NCBI GenBank assembly: GCA_040274725.1
Contig: JBEMAQ010000001.1
Span: 531,367 to 595,366 of the forward strand
Direction: 5' to 3'
DNA length: 64,000 nt
Source: Solibacillus sp040274725
GTDB taxonomy: Bacteria > Bacillota > Bacilli > Bacillales_A > Planococcaceae
The notes beneath the pieces were generated by a model. That model was given only the letters and a program-made list of their open reading frames with translations. It did no database searches and was not told the DNA's origin. This document shows, one piece after another, positions 1 to 8,655 of this stretch (position 1 is its first letter; each line of letters starts with the position of its first letter). The translations under genes were made by a program, and so were the position numbers.

Positions 1-232
1 TCGCCCCAACAATCCACAGTGGCATTTGAATATAAGGGAGCGCTAGAAATTTCGCCAACCCTAAATACAGCGCAGCGATTAACAGCACATCTATGGTCAT
101 CCCACCTATTCCGACCGCCCATCCATGTAAAAAACCATTTTTCAAACCTTGTTTCGTCATTTCAACAGTAATTGCGCCGACAGGCATGGCAATGGCGAGC
201 CCTATTAAGACATAACCTAAATACAAACTCAT
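1..232 (-). CDS. LysE-family amino acid/metabolite exporter, N-terminal part (cut by left edge)
   Basis: The minus-strand frame opens with ATG at 232 behind a GGAAGAAG ribosome site and stays open to the window edge (77 codons). The visible start, MSLYLGYVLIGLAIAMPVGA, is a hydrophobic helix with the early MPVGA turn typical of LysE/RhtB translocators. A KNGFLHGWAVGIGG segment and a second membrane helix follow. The family exports amino acids or other small metabolites across the cytoplasmic membrane; the substrate cannot be told from this fragment. It is separated from rluD by rluD's own terminator, so it looks like an independent transcription unit. About two thirds of the protein lies outside the window. 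Confidence 0.7.
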   Translation of the reverse strand, partial: MSLYLGYVLIGLAIAMPVGAITVEMTKQGLKNGFLHGWAVGIGGMTIDVLLIAALYLGLAKFLALPYIQMPLWIVGA

Positions 233-362
233 TTGAACACTTCTTCCAAAAGTTGATTGCTTCTTGCGTCCGTTTTATAAATATAATTGTATATGAATAA
301 TTATAATGTTTCAAATTACGTATTTATTGGAAACCTCTACCGACAGCAATTTTTTAACAAAT

Positions 363-401
363 AAAAAAGAACGGATTTGAGTTCTTCCCTCAAATCCGTT
401 C
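363..401 (-). terminator. Rho-independent terminator of lspA-rluD
   Basis: A perfect 13-bp stem (369-381 with 389-401, loop 382-388) is followed on the minus strand by a run of T (363-368). It lies just after the rluD stop codon. Confidence 0.85.
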
Positions 402-414
402 GTTAGCTAATTCA

Positions 415-1326
415 TTATTTTGTTGTACGCATTTCTGCTAATACCGCTTCAAAATCTGCTGGTAATGGTGAGCTGAACTCTAAGTATTCACCTGATACCG
501 GGTGCACAAAGCCAAGTACACCTGCATGTAATACTTGTCCGTCGAAGTCAATTGTTTTCTTCGGTCCGTATTTCGGATCGCCTGCAAGTGGATAGCCGAT
601 ATAGTTCATGTGTACACGAATTTGGTGTGTACGACCTGTTTCAAGGCGGCATTCTACTAATGTAAAGTGTCCGAAGCGCTCGATTACTTGGAAGTGTGTT
701 ACCGCGTGCTTGCCGTTATCGACAACTGCTTGCTTTTGACGGTCTTTTTGGTCGCGGCCGATTGGGGCATCAATTGTCCCTTTATCATGCGCAATATGTC
801 CGTGCACTAGCGCTGTATATTTACGTGTTACTGTTTTTTCGACTAATTGATTGACAAGAGATGTATGTGCATGGTCATTTTTGGCAACCATTAATAAGCC
901 TGATGTATCTTTATCAATACGGTGGACAATACCTGGACGTGCGACACCGTTAATCCCTGATAGATCCTTACAATGATGCATTAATCCATTTACAAGCGTT
1001 CCACTTGCATGACCTGGCGCTGGGTGGACAACCATCCCGCGCGGCTTGTTCACTACAAGTACATCCGCATCTTCATAAACGATTTCTAAATCTAATGCTT
1101 CAGGAATGATTTCCAAATCTTCCACTGCTGGCACGTCAACTGTAATGACGTCGCCGGCCTTCACTTTATACTTTGCTTTTACTGACTCGTCATTCACTAA
1201 AATATGACCAGCATCTAGCCAGTTCCCTACTTGAGAGCGAGACCACTCTGTTTGAATGCCCGCAAGTGCCTTATCAATACGCTCTCCTGCTTGTTCTACT
1301 TCGATTGTAATTGTTGTTACTGTCAT
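415..1326 (-). CDS. rluD: RluD-family 23S rRNA pseudouridine synthase
   Basis: This 303-residue protein has an N-terminal S4 RNA-binding domain (about residues 13-70) and a pseudouridine synthase domain. The signature GIVHRIDKDTSGLL holds the catalytic aspartate at D138. The RluD/YlyB family converts specific uridines of large-subunit rRNA to pseudouridine in the cytoplasm. The ATG start overlaps the lspA stop as ATGA, so the two genes are translationally coupled, the same order as lspA-ylyB in B. subtilis. Which uridines are modified is inferred only from the family; length and motifs are normal. Confidence 0.92.
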   Translation of the reverse strand: MTVTTITIEVEQAGERIDKALAGIQTEWSRSQVGNWLDAGHILVNDESVKAKYKVKAGDVITVDVPAVEDLEIIPEALDLEIVYEDADVLVVNKPRGMVVHPAPGHASGTLVNGLMHHCKDLSGINGVARPGIVHRIDKDTSGLLMVAKNDHAHTSLVNQLVEKTVTRKYTALVHGHIAHDKGTIDAPIGRDQKDRQKQAVVDNGKHAVTHFQVIERFGHFTLVECRLETGRTHQIRVHMNYIGYPLAGDPKYGPKKTIDFDGQVLHAGVLGFVHPVSGEYLEFSSPLPADFEAVLAEMRTTK

Positions 1327-1802
1327 TTTTTCACCTTTTTCTTTTCTTGTCGTTCCTCTAACATAATCGTAATAAAGAGCATGACAACGGCAATTGTTAA
1401 TGCTGCGTCTGCAATATTAAATATTGGGAAATGATAATTTACGACAGGAATTAATACATCCACAAAATCCACTACTTCTCCGCGTGATAGACGATCAATA
1501 AAGTTCCCTACCGCACCACCTAATAGAAGCATTAAGCTAATTTGGAATAATGGTTTTCCTTTTGCCTCTGTATGATAAAAATAAATGATTCCTACGATCA
1601 CGACGATTGTGACGATTGTAAAAAGCCACATTTTCCCTTCAAGCATCCCCCACGCTGCGCCGCGGTTACGATGCGATAAAATACCAAGCCAAGGATCCCA
1701 TACGCTAATACGTTCACCTAATTCCATATTTTTAACGACTAGCCACTTTGTCCATTGGTCTAGTAGTACTGCAAACAATGCAATTCCATAAAATTTGTAC
1801 AC
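1323..1802 (-). CDS. lspA: Lipoprotein signal peptidase (signal peptidase II)
   Basis: LspA is the membrane aspartyl peptidase that removes signal peptides from diacylglyceryl-prolipoproteins. The 159-residue product has four predicted membrane helices and the family blocks NRGAAWG (residues 46-52), GGAVGNFIDRL with D103, and FNIADAALT with D132, the two aspartates expected at the active site. Translation starts at a GTG (1802) behind a GGGGGAC ribosome site. It overlaps rluD by 4 bp. A substrate lies in this window: CtaC (52881-53951) has a clear lipobox cysteine. Confidence 0.96.
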   Translation of the reverse strand: MYKFYGIALFAVLLDQWTKWLVVKNMELGERISVWDPWLGILSHRNRGAAWGMLEGKMWLFTIVTIVVIVGIIYFYHTEAKGKPLFQISLMLLLGGAVGNFIDRLSRGEVVDFVDVLIPVVNYHFPIFNIADAALTIAVVMLFITIMLEERQEKKKVKK

Positions 1803-1903
1803 TGCAAGTCCCCCGTTTACGATATATCTTTTCTATCTTATCATACTTCTAGGTTGGAACTATAATTTTACGTCATAAATTTACAAACATTCACCACTGA
1901 TTT

Positions 1904-2893
1904 TTAGAGCTGATTATGTTTGATTGCGTCTACTAAATGCTTGATTTGAATAATAAATGAGATCATATCTTGCGCATTGTAAGACTTGCTTTCAGAAAAC
2001 CCGTACAAGTCTTCAATTTGATGGAGCGAATTATTTGAAGAAGCGACAATTTGCTCGAGTAAGTGCTGCAAGGACATGACTTGCTCAAGCGTTTGGCCAG
2101 TCGCTCCGTAAATGACTTGCATATTTTCAGCTAGCTGCTGCTCGGACTGCTCAATGCGGCCAAAATATTGTTTCGTTTCAGCCGACATTTGTTGTGTCTT
2201 CTCGACTGTTTGTTGCTCACGCATGACACCACTCGCCACTTGCCCCATATGTGTCACAATGTCCGTTACCTTTTCGTTAATTTGAACAAGCGCCTGTTTA
2301 CTTTGCTCTGCTAACTTCCGTACTTCTGCTGCAACGACGGCAAAGCCTTTGCCGTGCTCGCCTGCTCGTGCCGCTTCAATTGAAGCATTCAGTGCGAGTA
2401 AATTTGTTTGATCCGCAATCGCACCGATCAACTTGGCAAAATCCAAAATTTCCTTCGTCTCCTGCTGCACGCCGCTAATCGACTGGCTCACACGCTCAAA
2501 AATATCACGTACATGCTCCATTTGCGCATAAAGCTGATTCATTTGCTCGCTACCTTCAAGAATCAGCTGGCGATTATGCTCCACCTGCTCTTCCACCTCA
2601 GCTGTAATTTGCTGTACCTCTTCTGTTTCCTGTACAATCGCATGTGCGCGTTCGTTGGAAGCTTGGATGAGCTGCTGGTCCTGTTGAAGCGACTGTGAAA
2701 TCACATTAATGTGCTCTATAAATAGACTATCGCCCTCTGTGTTTTTATTATTTGCCGTATTGAGTAGCTCCAATAATTGCTCGACACCTGCGATGATCTG
2801 ATCACGCTCTGTAGGAGAGAGCGTTTCGATTTCCTGCTCAATCTCCGCTGGCGCTACCTTTTTTAAAAACAACTGCTTTAACATATCGTTCAC
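1904..2893 (-). CDS. Soluble methyl-accepting chemotaxis protein lacking a sensor domain
   Basis: This 329-residue chemoreceptor has no membrane helix, HAMP or recognisable ligand-binding domain. Residues about 1-55 are a short acidic helical region. The rest is coiled coil with the conserved hairpin tip around IADQTNLLALNASIEAARAG and the following GFAVVAAEVRKLAEQS, the site that contacts CheA and CheW. It should therefore be a cytoplasmic signalling module. Its start ATG overlaps the stop of the FIST-domain gene (ATGA at 2890-2893), so the two are made together. The obvious inference is that the FIST protein is its sensor. I see no clear terminator between this gene and lspA. Confidence 0.88.
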   Translation of the reverse strand: MNDMLKQLFLKKVAPAEIEQEIETLSPTERDQIIAGVEQLLELLNTANNKNTEGDSLFIEHINVISQSLQQDQQLIQASNERAHAIVQETEEVQQITAEVEEQVEHNRQLILEGSEQMNQLYAQMEHVRDIFERVSQSISGVQQETKEILDFAKLIGAIADQTNLLALNASIEAARAGEHGKGFAVVAAEVRKLAEQSKQALVQINEKVTDIVTHMGQVASGVMREQQTVEKTQQMSAETKQYFGRIEQSEQQLAENMQVIYGATGQTLEQVMSLQHLLEQIVASSNNSLHQIEDLYGFSESKSYNAQDMISFIIQIKHLVDAIKHNQL

Positions 2894-4032
2894 TCCGCTC
2901 GTAATTTCCCAAAACCTAATAATAGCATTGTTTGATTTAATTGTGATTTATTTAATTGCTCTCCGTAGCTTGAAAAACCACATAAATTTGGCAACGCCTT
3001 TAATTCTTTATTTAACGATTGCACCACGTTCTCTTGCTGGAATTGTAGCTTACGTAAAATACAGTTACACCCAAGCACACCATAGAGCTCTGAAAATGTA
3101 TTCGTAAACTCCGTAATCGTTTTCTGCATTTCAAGCAGCGGATTTTTCGGCTCTAATACTTCAATCACGGCGCCTTCATACACCTGGCAGTAAAATTCGA
3201 TTGCGCCTGCCTCCCTCACTTGGAACGGCGAGGCGATTAAAAAGTCATGATTAAATTGACGTCCTAGCGGATAACGTGCCCAGTGCTTCGTTAAATCACG
3301 TTCTGCCACAGCGATTAAGTTCGCATACACTTTCGTAGCAGGCTTGCCATCAATTTCATACACAATCCGCTTTTCTGCATCCGCCTTCGTAATTTTCATC
3401 TTTTTGCCTGTGCCTTGGAAAATATTCTCCTTCTTTATAAAAAAGTCCATGGATGGATTCATAAAGACAACAGCGCACCCCGTCGTTGTCATTCGACCAT
3501 TTACACTGACAGTTGTTGCTTCAAATTTTGCATCATCTCCAGCCGTACCGCCAAAAATCGAAAAACCGTCGTAAGCGAAAATCGAATTAACAACAGACAG
3601 CATCTTTTCTTCGCCAGCCTTTAAGCCCACAGGGAATACAATGGCAAGCCCGTCTTTTTTTGCTGGTTTTTTCGTTAATTGAATCCCAATCGACTTTGCA
3701 GCTTGTATTAAATCCGCTCGGTAAAAAATTGGATACTTCGAAATATCATCCATTAATACAGCCTGCAGGCGACCAAAGCCTTTTCCATAACTTTGTGCAG
3801 TTAAACTCGCCTCACTAAACCCATCTGGCCCAATTTCTCCCGTCGTCGTTACACCGACAATTTGTGCAGACGGATATTTTAGTTGAAATAATTGTGTTAG
3901 TAACTCAAATGAATGGATCGTACTTGAAAAAAATAAAATAAGTGCTGGCTCTTTGTGTAATTGACGCACAATGTCTTCTACTGCTCGTTCCGTTTGCTTA
4001 ACAGCAGTTTGTGCCGATTGAATAAAGCTCAT
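2890..4032 (-). CDS. FIST-domain (FIST_N/FIST_C) sensory protein
   Basis: This soluble 380-residue protein has the FIST layout. The N-terminal half contains LILFFSSTIH and the AQIVGVTTTGEIGPDGF block (about residues 75-95), followed by a DGLAIVFPVGL and GGTAGDD region (about 125-165). The FIST_C half runs to FSSYGE and the end. FIST is an intracellular sensory domain proposed to bind small ligands such as amino acids and is often linked to chemotaxis output. Here the output domain is a separate gene overlapping by 4 bp. The ligand is unknown. An extended -10 promoter (TGATATAAT) lies about 55 bp upstream. Confidence 0.88.
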   Translation of the reverse strand: MSFIQSAQTAVKQTERAVEDIVRQLHKEPALILFFSSTIHSFELLTQLFQLKYPSAQIVGVTTTGEIGPDGFSEASLTAQSYGKGFGRLQAVLMDDISKYPIFYRADLIQAAKSIGIQLTKKPAKKDGLAIVFPVGLKAGEEKMLSVVNSIFAYDGFSIFGGTAGDDAKFEATTVSVNGRMTTTGCAVVFMNPSMDFFIKKENIFQGTGKKMKITKADAEKRIVYEIDGKPATKVYANLIAVAERDLTKHWARYPLGRQFNHDFLIASPFQVREAGAIEFYCQVYEGAVIEVLEPKNPLLEMQKTITEFTNTFSELYGVLGCNCILRKLQFQQENVVQSLNKELKALPNLCGFSSYGEQLNKSQLNQTMLLLGFGKLRAE

Positions 4033-4085
4033 TATATGAATTCTCCCTAAAAATCGTTATATTTATATACTTTAGCGCGACAAAA

Positions 4086-4094
4086 ATTATATCA
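4086..4094 (-). promoter_or_regulatory. Extended -10 promoter element for the FIST-MCP pair
   Basis: On the minus strand the sequence TGATATAAT (TGnTATAAT type) lies upstream of the FIST start. The -35 position (TACATT, 4109-4114) is poor, which fits an extended -10 promoter. Confidence 0.5.
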
Positions 4095-4206
4095 CAGTTT
4101 GATAATATAATGTAATTACAGCAAAATTATCCTCACAATTCTACAAAATTAATGTCAGACAAGTACTTTCAACCTAATAAATATTATCTCAAGAAAATAA
4201 AATAAA

Positions 4207-4249
4207 CTAAAAGACCCGTATAGAATAAATTCTAAATGGGTCTTTTTAG
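4207..4249 (-). terminator. Terminator of azlCD
   Basis: The arms CTAAAAGACCC (4207-4217) and GGGTCTTTTTAG (4238-4249) form a hairpin directly after the azlD stop; T-rich sequence follows on the minus strand. Confidence 0.75.
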
Positions 4250-4573
4250 TTATGTAAAAAAGTAGCGTAAAGCAGCCATTGTCAGCACGCCAACGACCAC
4301 CGTTTTTGACAAGCTTTTCGTCCATACCGCAACAAGCAGTGTAGGAATAAATGCTGCGACATGTAGCCAGTCTAACGTTACAAAGCTTCCCTCTGCATCA
4401 AGTAACGATTCAATAACGAGCGCGCTTAAAATACAAACTGGAATATATGCCAGCCAGCGCAATACAACACCGGGCATCGTTATATTTTTTACGAGCGCGA
4501 ATGGCAAAATTCGCGGCACCCATGTGACAAGTGCACAGCCTAAAATAAGTAATACCATCGTCCACGTCGTCAT
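4250..4573 (-). CDS. azlD: AzlD-family branched-chain amino acid export subunit
   Basis: This 107-residue membrane protein has about four hydrophobic segments and the AzlD pattern (VTWVPRILPFAL near the N terminus, then RWLAYIPVCILSALV). AzlD is the small partner of AzlC; together they export branched-chain amino acids and analogues. The start ATG overlaps the azlC stop (ATGA), showing coupled synthesis. Neighbouring ileS charges isoleucine, so placing an Ile/Leu/Val exporter beside it may be meaningful, but ileS has its own terminator between the two. Confidence 0.88.
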   Translation of the reverse strand: MTTWTMVLLILGCALVTWVPRILPFALVKNITMPGVVLRWLAYIPVCILSALVIESLLDAEGSFVTLDWLHVAAFIPTLLVAVWTKSLSKTVVVGVLTMAALRYFFT

Positions 4574-5295
4574 TTTTCCATCACCACACCAATCGTCGCC
4601 ACAACTACCGTAGACACAAGCACCGCTAAATGCCCTGGCATCAGATAAGAAAAGCTATACATGCAAATAGCCATAACACCGATACACTTTATGTAATGCA
4701 TGAGCCTTGTGCGTGGCAAGTTCGCCAGCGTCAGTACGAGTAGTGCGACAAACATCGCCACAAGTGCATAATCAAGTCCCCAGCTTTCTGGATTCGGCAA
4801 ATACCCACCAATAACACCACCAATTGTACAAGACGCAATCCATACCGCATAGGCGGTAATATTTAGCCCGTCCATCCAGCGCCCGCCAAGACGCCCTTCC
4901 TTACCAAGCGTCGTCATCGCTACACCGAATGTTTCGTCTGTCAATAGTGTGCCAAAGCCGATATTACGCAGCGTTGAGTATTTCGTAAAATGTGGCGCTA
5001 CTGAGAGCGACATGAGTAAATGGCGCAAATTAACGATGAATACCGTCACAATAATCGCCGACATCGGGGCCCCCGCTAAATACAGTCCGCAAAAAATAAA
5101 CTGTGCCGAGCCTGCATAGACAAGCACCGATAATAAAAAGATTTCAAATACCGAAATACCAGACGCAATCCCTACAACGCCAAATGCTACGCCAATACTA
5201 ATATAACCAAGTAGTGTCGGAATACAGTCACGTACTCCCTGTATAAATGTATCTTCTGTAAAACTTTTTACACGTTCCTCTACTGAACTAGCCAT
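4570..5295 (-). CDS. azlC: AzlC-family branched-chain amino acid export subunit
   Basis: This 241-residue polytopic membrane protein has the AzlC signature: GVRDCIPTLLGYISIGVAFG near the N terminus, GSAQFIFCGL, and NLRHLLMSLS followed by a TDETFGVA motif. It forms the large part of the AzlCD exporter. Translation starts at ATG 5295 behind GGTGGGAGT. No separate promoter was obvious in the 90 bp that also hold the ileS terminator, so read-through or a weak promoter is possible. Confidence 0.9.
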   Translation of the reverse strand: MASSVEERVKSFTEDTFIQGVRDCIPTLLGYISIGVAFGVVGIASGISVFEIFLLSVLVYAGSAQFIFCGLYLAGAPMSAIIVTVFIVNLRHLLMSLSVAPHFTKYSTLRNIGFGTLLTDETFGVAMTTLGKEGRLGGRWMDGLNITAYAVWIASCTIGGVIGGYLPNPESWGLDYALVAMFVALLVLTLANLPRTRLMHYIKCIGVMAICMYSFSYLMPGHLAVLVSTVVVATIGVVMEK

Positions 5296-5344
5296 ACTCC
5301 CACCTTCTTTTTCTGATTATTCCGTCATGAAGAGATAGAAAAGA

Positions 5345-5372
5345 ACGCTATTTCTAAGTAAAGAAATAGCGT
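5345..5372 (-). terminator. Terminator of ileS
   Basis: ACGCTATTTCT (5345-5355) pairs with AGAAATAGCGT (5362-5372) across a 6-nt loop. T-rich sequence follows on the minus strand (complement of the AAAAGA before 5345). Confidence 0.8.
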
Positions 5373-5386
5373 CTTTTTACATTTAC

Positions 5387-8152
5387 TTATACGTAATATT
5401 TTTCTACAACATCCGCACAGCGCGCACATAATGTTTCGTGCTTGTCATTCGTGCCAACTGTTTCAGAAATTGTCCAGCAACGCTCACATTTTTCGCCTTC
5501 TGCTTTTGTGACAACGATTGCTGTTTTTTCTTGTACTAATGCTTCAGTCGGAGCTGTCGCTTTTTCGCCTGCTACTTCAAGTGCAGAAACGATTGATAAT
5601 TGTGCGAAGTTTAAGCTTTCTTCTGTAAGAACCGCTGCAACGTCTGCATCCGCATAAATCGTTAATTTTGCTTCTAATGATTTACCGATTACTTTTGCGT
5701 TACGCGCCTCCTCTAATGCTTTTAACACTTCGTTACGCACGGCAATGATATTTGTCCATTTTGCACGTAGCTCCGCGAAATTCGCTTGCTCAACCGCTTC
5801 TGGGAAGTCTGTTAATTGAATAGATTGTGCTTTCCCTTCAAACTCAACAAAGCCCCATAGCTCTTCTGTTGTATGCGGAATGATTGGCGTTAATGTTGTC
5901 AGTAGTGCCATTAACGTATCATACATTACCGTTTGCATTGCACGACGGTCTTTGTTGTCTGTGCCTTCGATATATACAACATCTTTTGCAATATCTAAAT
6001 AGAATGAAGATAGTTCAACTGCTACAAAGTTGTTTACTGTTGTATATACTGTTGAGAAGTCGTAACGGTCATATGCCGCGCGCACTGTTTTAATTACGTC
6101 TTGCAGGCGCATGTACATATATTGATCCATTTCGCGCAGGTCTTCGTATGCTACGCGGTCAGTCGCCGGATTGAAGTCTGTTACGTTACCATGCAAGAAG
6201 CGTAATGTGTTACGCACTTTACGGTAGGCTTCAGATACTTGCTTTAACATATCCATTGAAATACGCACGTCGCCTGTATAGTCAACTGACGCTACCCACA
6301 TACGCAGGATATCGGCACCATATTGGTCCATTACCTTTTGCGGGATAATGACGTTCCCTAAAGACTTCGACATTTTGCGTCCTTCGCCGTCAAGTACGAA
6401 ACCGTGTGTTAGTAAGCCTTTGTACGGTGCATAGCCATTAATAGCTACAGACGTAATTAATGATGAGTTGAACCAGCCACGGTGTTGGTCAGAGCCTTCT
6501 AAGTAAAGATCAGCAGGGTATTTCATGCCGCGCTCCACAAGTACACCTTGGTGAGATGAGCCTGAGTCAAACCATACATCCATAATATCGTTTTCTTTTG
6601 TGAAGTGGCCGTTCGGGCTACCTTCGTGTGTAAAGCCTTCTGGTAATAACTCTTTTGCTTCACGTTGGAACCAAATATTTGAACCGTGTTCACGGAATAA
6701 TGCTGAAATATGTGCGATTGTTTCTGGTGTGATGATTGGCTCGCCATTTTCTGCGTAGAAAATCGGAATTGGCACACCCCATGCACGTTGACGAGAAATT
6801 ACCCAGTCGCCGCGGTCGCGAATCATGTTGTACAGACGTGTTTCACCCCATGCCGGTGTGAATGCTGTATCTGTTACAGCTTTAAGTAACTCATCACGGA
6901 ACATTGCCACAGATGCAAACCATTGTGGTGTTGCACGGTAAATAACTGGTTTTTTTGTACGCCAGTCATGTGGGTATGAGTGCTTGAATTTCGACACGTT
7001 TAGTAATGCGCCTTGCTCTTTTAATTTTTCGATGACAACTGGGTTTGCTTTTTCATAGAATAAGCCTTCAAAGCCTGGTGCTTCATCTGTATAACAGCCT
7101 GTGTTATCAACTGGTGATAAAATTTCTAAGCCGTAACGTTTCCCAACCTGGTAATCGTCCTCACCGTGACCTGGTGCTGTGTGAACACAACCAGTACCAG
7201 CTTCAGCTGTTACGTGGTCGCCTACCATTACTAATGAATCACGCCCATAAATTGGGTGTTCTGCAACAATGCGGTCAAGCGCTTGCCCTTGTACTTCTTG
7301 TACAATTTGCACGTCTTCCCAGCCAAATGTTTCAGTTAATTTTGCAAGTAAGTCTTTTGCTACAATGTATTTCGCACCCGCAGCTTCTACCACAACATAC
7401 GTAAATTCAGGGTTCACCGAAATCCCTAAGTTCGCTGGAATTGTCCAAGGTGTCGTTGTCCAGATGATGAATTTCGCATCTGCAGGTACAACGTCTTTTG
7501 TATCCTTAATACCGAATGCTACGTAGATAGAATACGATTCGACATCTTGATATTCAATTTCTGCTTCTGCAAGTGCCGATTCAGAAGACGGAGACCAGTA
7601 GACTGGCTTTAAGCCTTTATAAATATAGCCCTTTTCCGCCATTTTACCGAATACTTCAATTTGACGTGCTTCGAATGCTGGTTGTAATGTGATGTATGGG
7701 TTTTCCCAATCACCGCGCACACCTAAACGACGGAATTGACCTTTTTGGTTTTCCACTTGTTCGTAAGCATATGCCTCACAAAGCTGACGGAATTCCGCTA
7801 CAGACATTTCTTTACGCTTTACACCTTTGTTTGTCAGTGCTTGCTCGATTGGTAAACCGTGTGTATCCCAACCTGGAATATAGGGTACATGGAAACCAGT
7901 CATCGAACGGTGACGGTTAATCATATCTTTAATGACTTTGTTCAGTGCGTGACCGATATGAATATCCCCGTTTGCGTACGGAGGGCCATCATGTAATACA
8001 TAGTGCGGACGGTCTTTCGTGCGCTCTAGTACTAATTTATTGATGTCCATTTCATCCCAAACCGCTTGAATTTGTGGCTCCTTTGTCGGTAAGCCGCCGC
8101 GCATTGGGAAATCTGTTTTCGGCATTAATAATGTTTCTTTATACTCTACCAT
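5387..8152 (-). CDS. ileS: Isoleucyl-tRNA synthetase
   Basis: This 921-residue class I synthetase charges tRNA-Ile with isoleucine in the cytoplasm. Visible hallmarks are the HIGH box in PPYANGDIHIGHALN (about residues 56-70), the KMSKS loop GEGRKMSKSLGN (about 592-603), a CP1 editing region between them, and a C-terminal zinc site (CERCW and CARC near residues 890-915) of the bacterial type. The ATG start at 8152 follows TAGGAGGAATTACACA. Upstream lies a T-box leader with an Ile specifier, so the gene is induced when tRNA-Ile is uncharged. A terminator follows. Confidence 0.98.
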   Translation of the reverse strand: MVEYKETLLMPKTDFPMRGGLPTKEPQIQAVWDEMDINKLVLERTKDRPHYVLHDGPPYANGDIHIGHALNKVIKDMINRHRSMTGFHVPYIPGWDTHGLPIEQALTNKGVKRKEMSVAEFRQLCEAYAYEQVENQKGQFRRLGVRGDWENPYITLQPAFEARQIEVFGKMAEKGYIYKGLKPVYWSPSSESALAEAEIEYQDVESYSIYVAFGIKDTKDVVPADAKFIIWTTTPWTIPANLGISVNPEFTYVVVEAAGAKYIVAKDLLAKLTETFGWEDVQIVQEVQGQALDRIVAEHPIYGRDSLVMVGDHVTAEAGTGCVHTAPGHGEDDYQVGKRYGLEILSPVDNTGCYTDEAPGFEGLFYEKANPVVIEKLKEQGALLNVSKFKHSYPHDWRTKKPVIYRATPQWFASVAMFRDELLKAVTDTAFTPAWGETRLYNMIRDRGDWVISRQRAWGVPIPIFYAENGEPIITPETIAHISALFREHGSNIWFQREAKELLPEGFTHEGSPNGHFTKENDIMDVWFDSGSSHQGVLVERGMKYPADLYLEGSDQHRGWFNSSLITSVAINGYAPYKGLLTHGFVLDGEGRKMSKSLGNVIIPQKVMDQYGADILRMWVASVDYTGDVRISMDMLKQVSEAYRKVRNTLRFLHGNVTDFNPATDRVAYEDLREMDQYMYMRLQDVIKTVRAAYDRYDFSTVYTTVNNFVAVELSSFYLDIAKDVVYIEGTDNKDRRAMQTVMYDTLMALLTTLTPIIPHTTEELWGFVEFEGKAQSIQLTDFPEAVEQANFAELRAKWTNIIAVRNEVLKALEEARNAKVIGKSLEAKLTIYADADVAAVLTEESLNFAQLSIVSALEVAGEKATAPTEALVQEKTAIVVTKAEGEKCERCWTISETVGTNDKHETLCARCADVVEKYYV

Positions 8153-8237
8153 TGTGTAATTCCTCCTAAAATTTGAGTAACTAATTTACATTGAACAAAA
8201 ATCTTTCAAATATTTGGGTAGCTTTTTATGCGGGAGT

Positions 8238-8265
8238 TGATTTCCGCTACACGGAACGGAAATCA
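8238..8265 (-). repeat. Palindromic hairpin in the ileS leader between T-box and start codon
   Basis: TGATTTCCG (8238-8246) and CGGAAATCA (8257-8265) form a perfect 9-bp stem. The wider segment between GGTAG (8217-8221) and CTACC (8283-8287) can also close. It lies in a roughly 180-nt stretch between the T-box terminator and the ribosome site and is not part of the T-box fold. The TGATTTCCGTTCC core resembles a dispersed repeat I remember from Bacillales genomes; that identity is from memory. Confidence 0.5.
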
Positions 8266-8340
8266 GCCCTTCATTAAAAAATCTACCAATTATTTAAAGG
8301 TGATTTACTCATTACAAGTAATTAAGCTTTTTAGCCAAAT

Positions 8341-8600
8341 AAAAAAGCCTCCCATCCCTGGTAAAGGGACGAAAGGCTATTATTTCGTGGTACCACCCTA
8401 ATTTGCAAAGGAATCCTTTGCCTCTTAGACACTATAACGTCGTGTAAAACGAATAGAACTTACTCATTTCAGCTCATTAGCTCCGGAGTGATGTTCAATA
8501 TAGGTCACGTGTTCGAGCTTGCACCGTCCTCGAATCGCTTTGGCTGTTCTCTATACTTACTGTCTCCATCATTGCCTGTACTATGAATTTCATATGCTAT
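8341..8600 (-). promoter_or_regulatory. T-box leader (tRNA-Ile sensing) of ileS
   Basis: Read on the minus strand, the leader shows the T-box AGGGTGGTACCACG (8386-8399), which pairs with uncharged tRNA acceptor ends. A strong terminator follows (stem 8347-8378, T run 8341-8346), competing with the antiterminator. Stem I elements AGTA and GAACAG precede a specifier loop in which ATC (8490-8492), followed by A, reads as an isoleucine codon, matching the downstream gene. A consensus promoter lies just upstream. Confidence 0.95.
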
Positions 8601-8602
8601 TC

Positions 8603-8632
8603 AGTATATGAAATGTCGCGCGCGCCTGTCAA
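8603..8632 (-). promoter_or_regulatory. Vegetative promoter of the ileS T-box leader
   Basis: TTGACA (8627-8632) and TATACT (8603-8608), separated by 18 bp, sit immediately upstream of the T-box leader on the minus strand. Confidence 0.85.
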
Positions 8633-8655
8633 GCATAAATCGACGCCTCATGTGA

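Noticed and set aside
4033..4080. A SigD-like promoter (TAAAGTAT ... AACGATTT) upstream of the FIST-MCP genes
   Set aside because: The spacing is several bases too short and the -10 lacks the GCCGATAA core; the extended -10 TGATATAAT fits better.
7045..7404. Plus-strand frames of 85-119 residues inside ileS
   Set aside because: They are antisense shadows of the ileS coding sequence with low-complexity Leu/Ser content.
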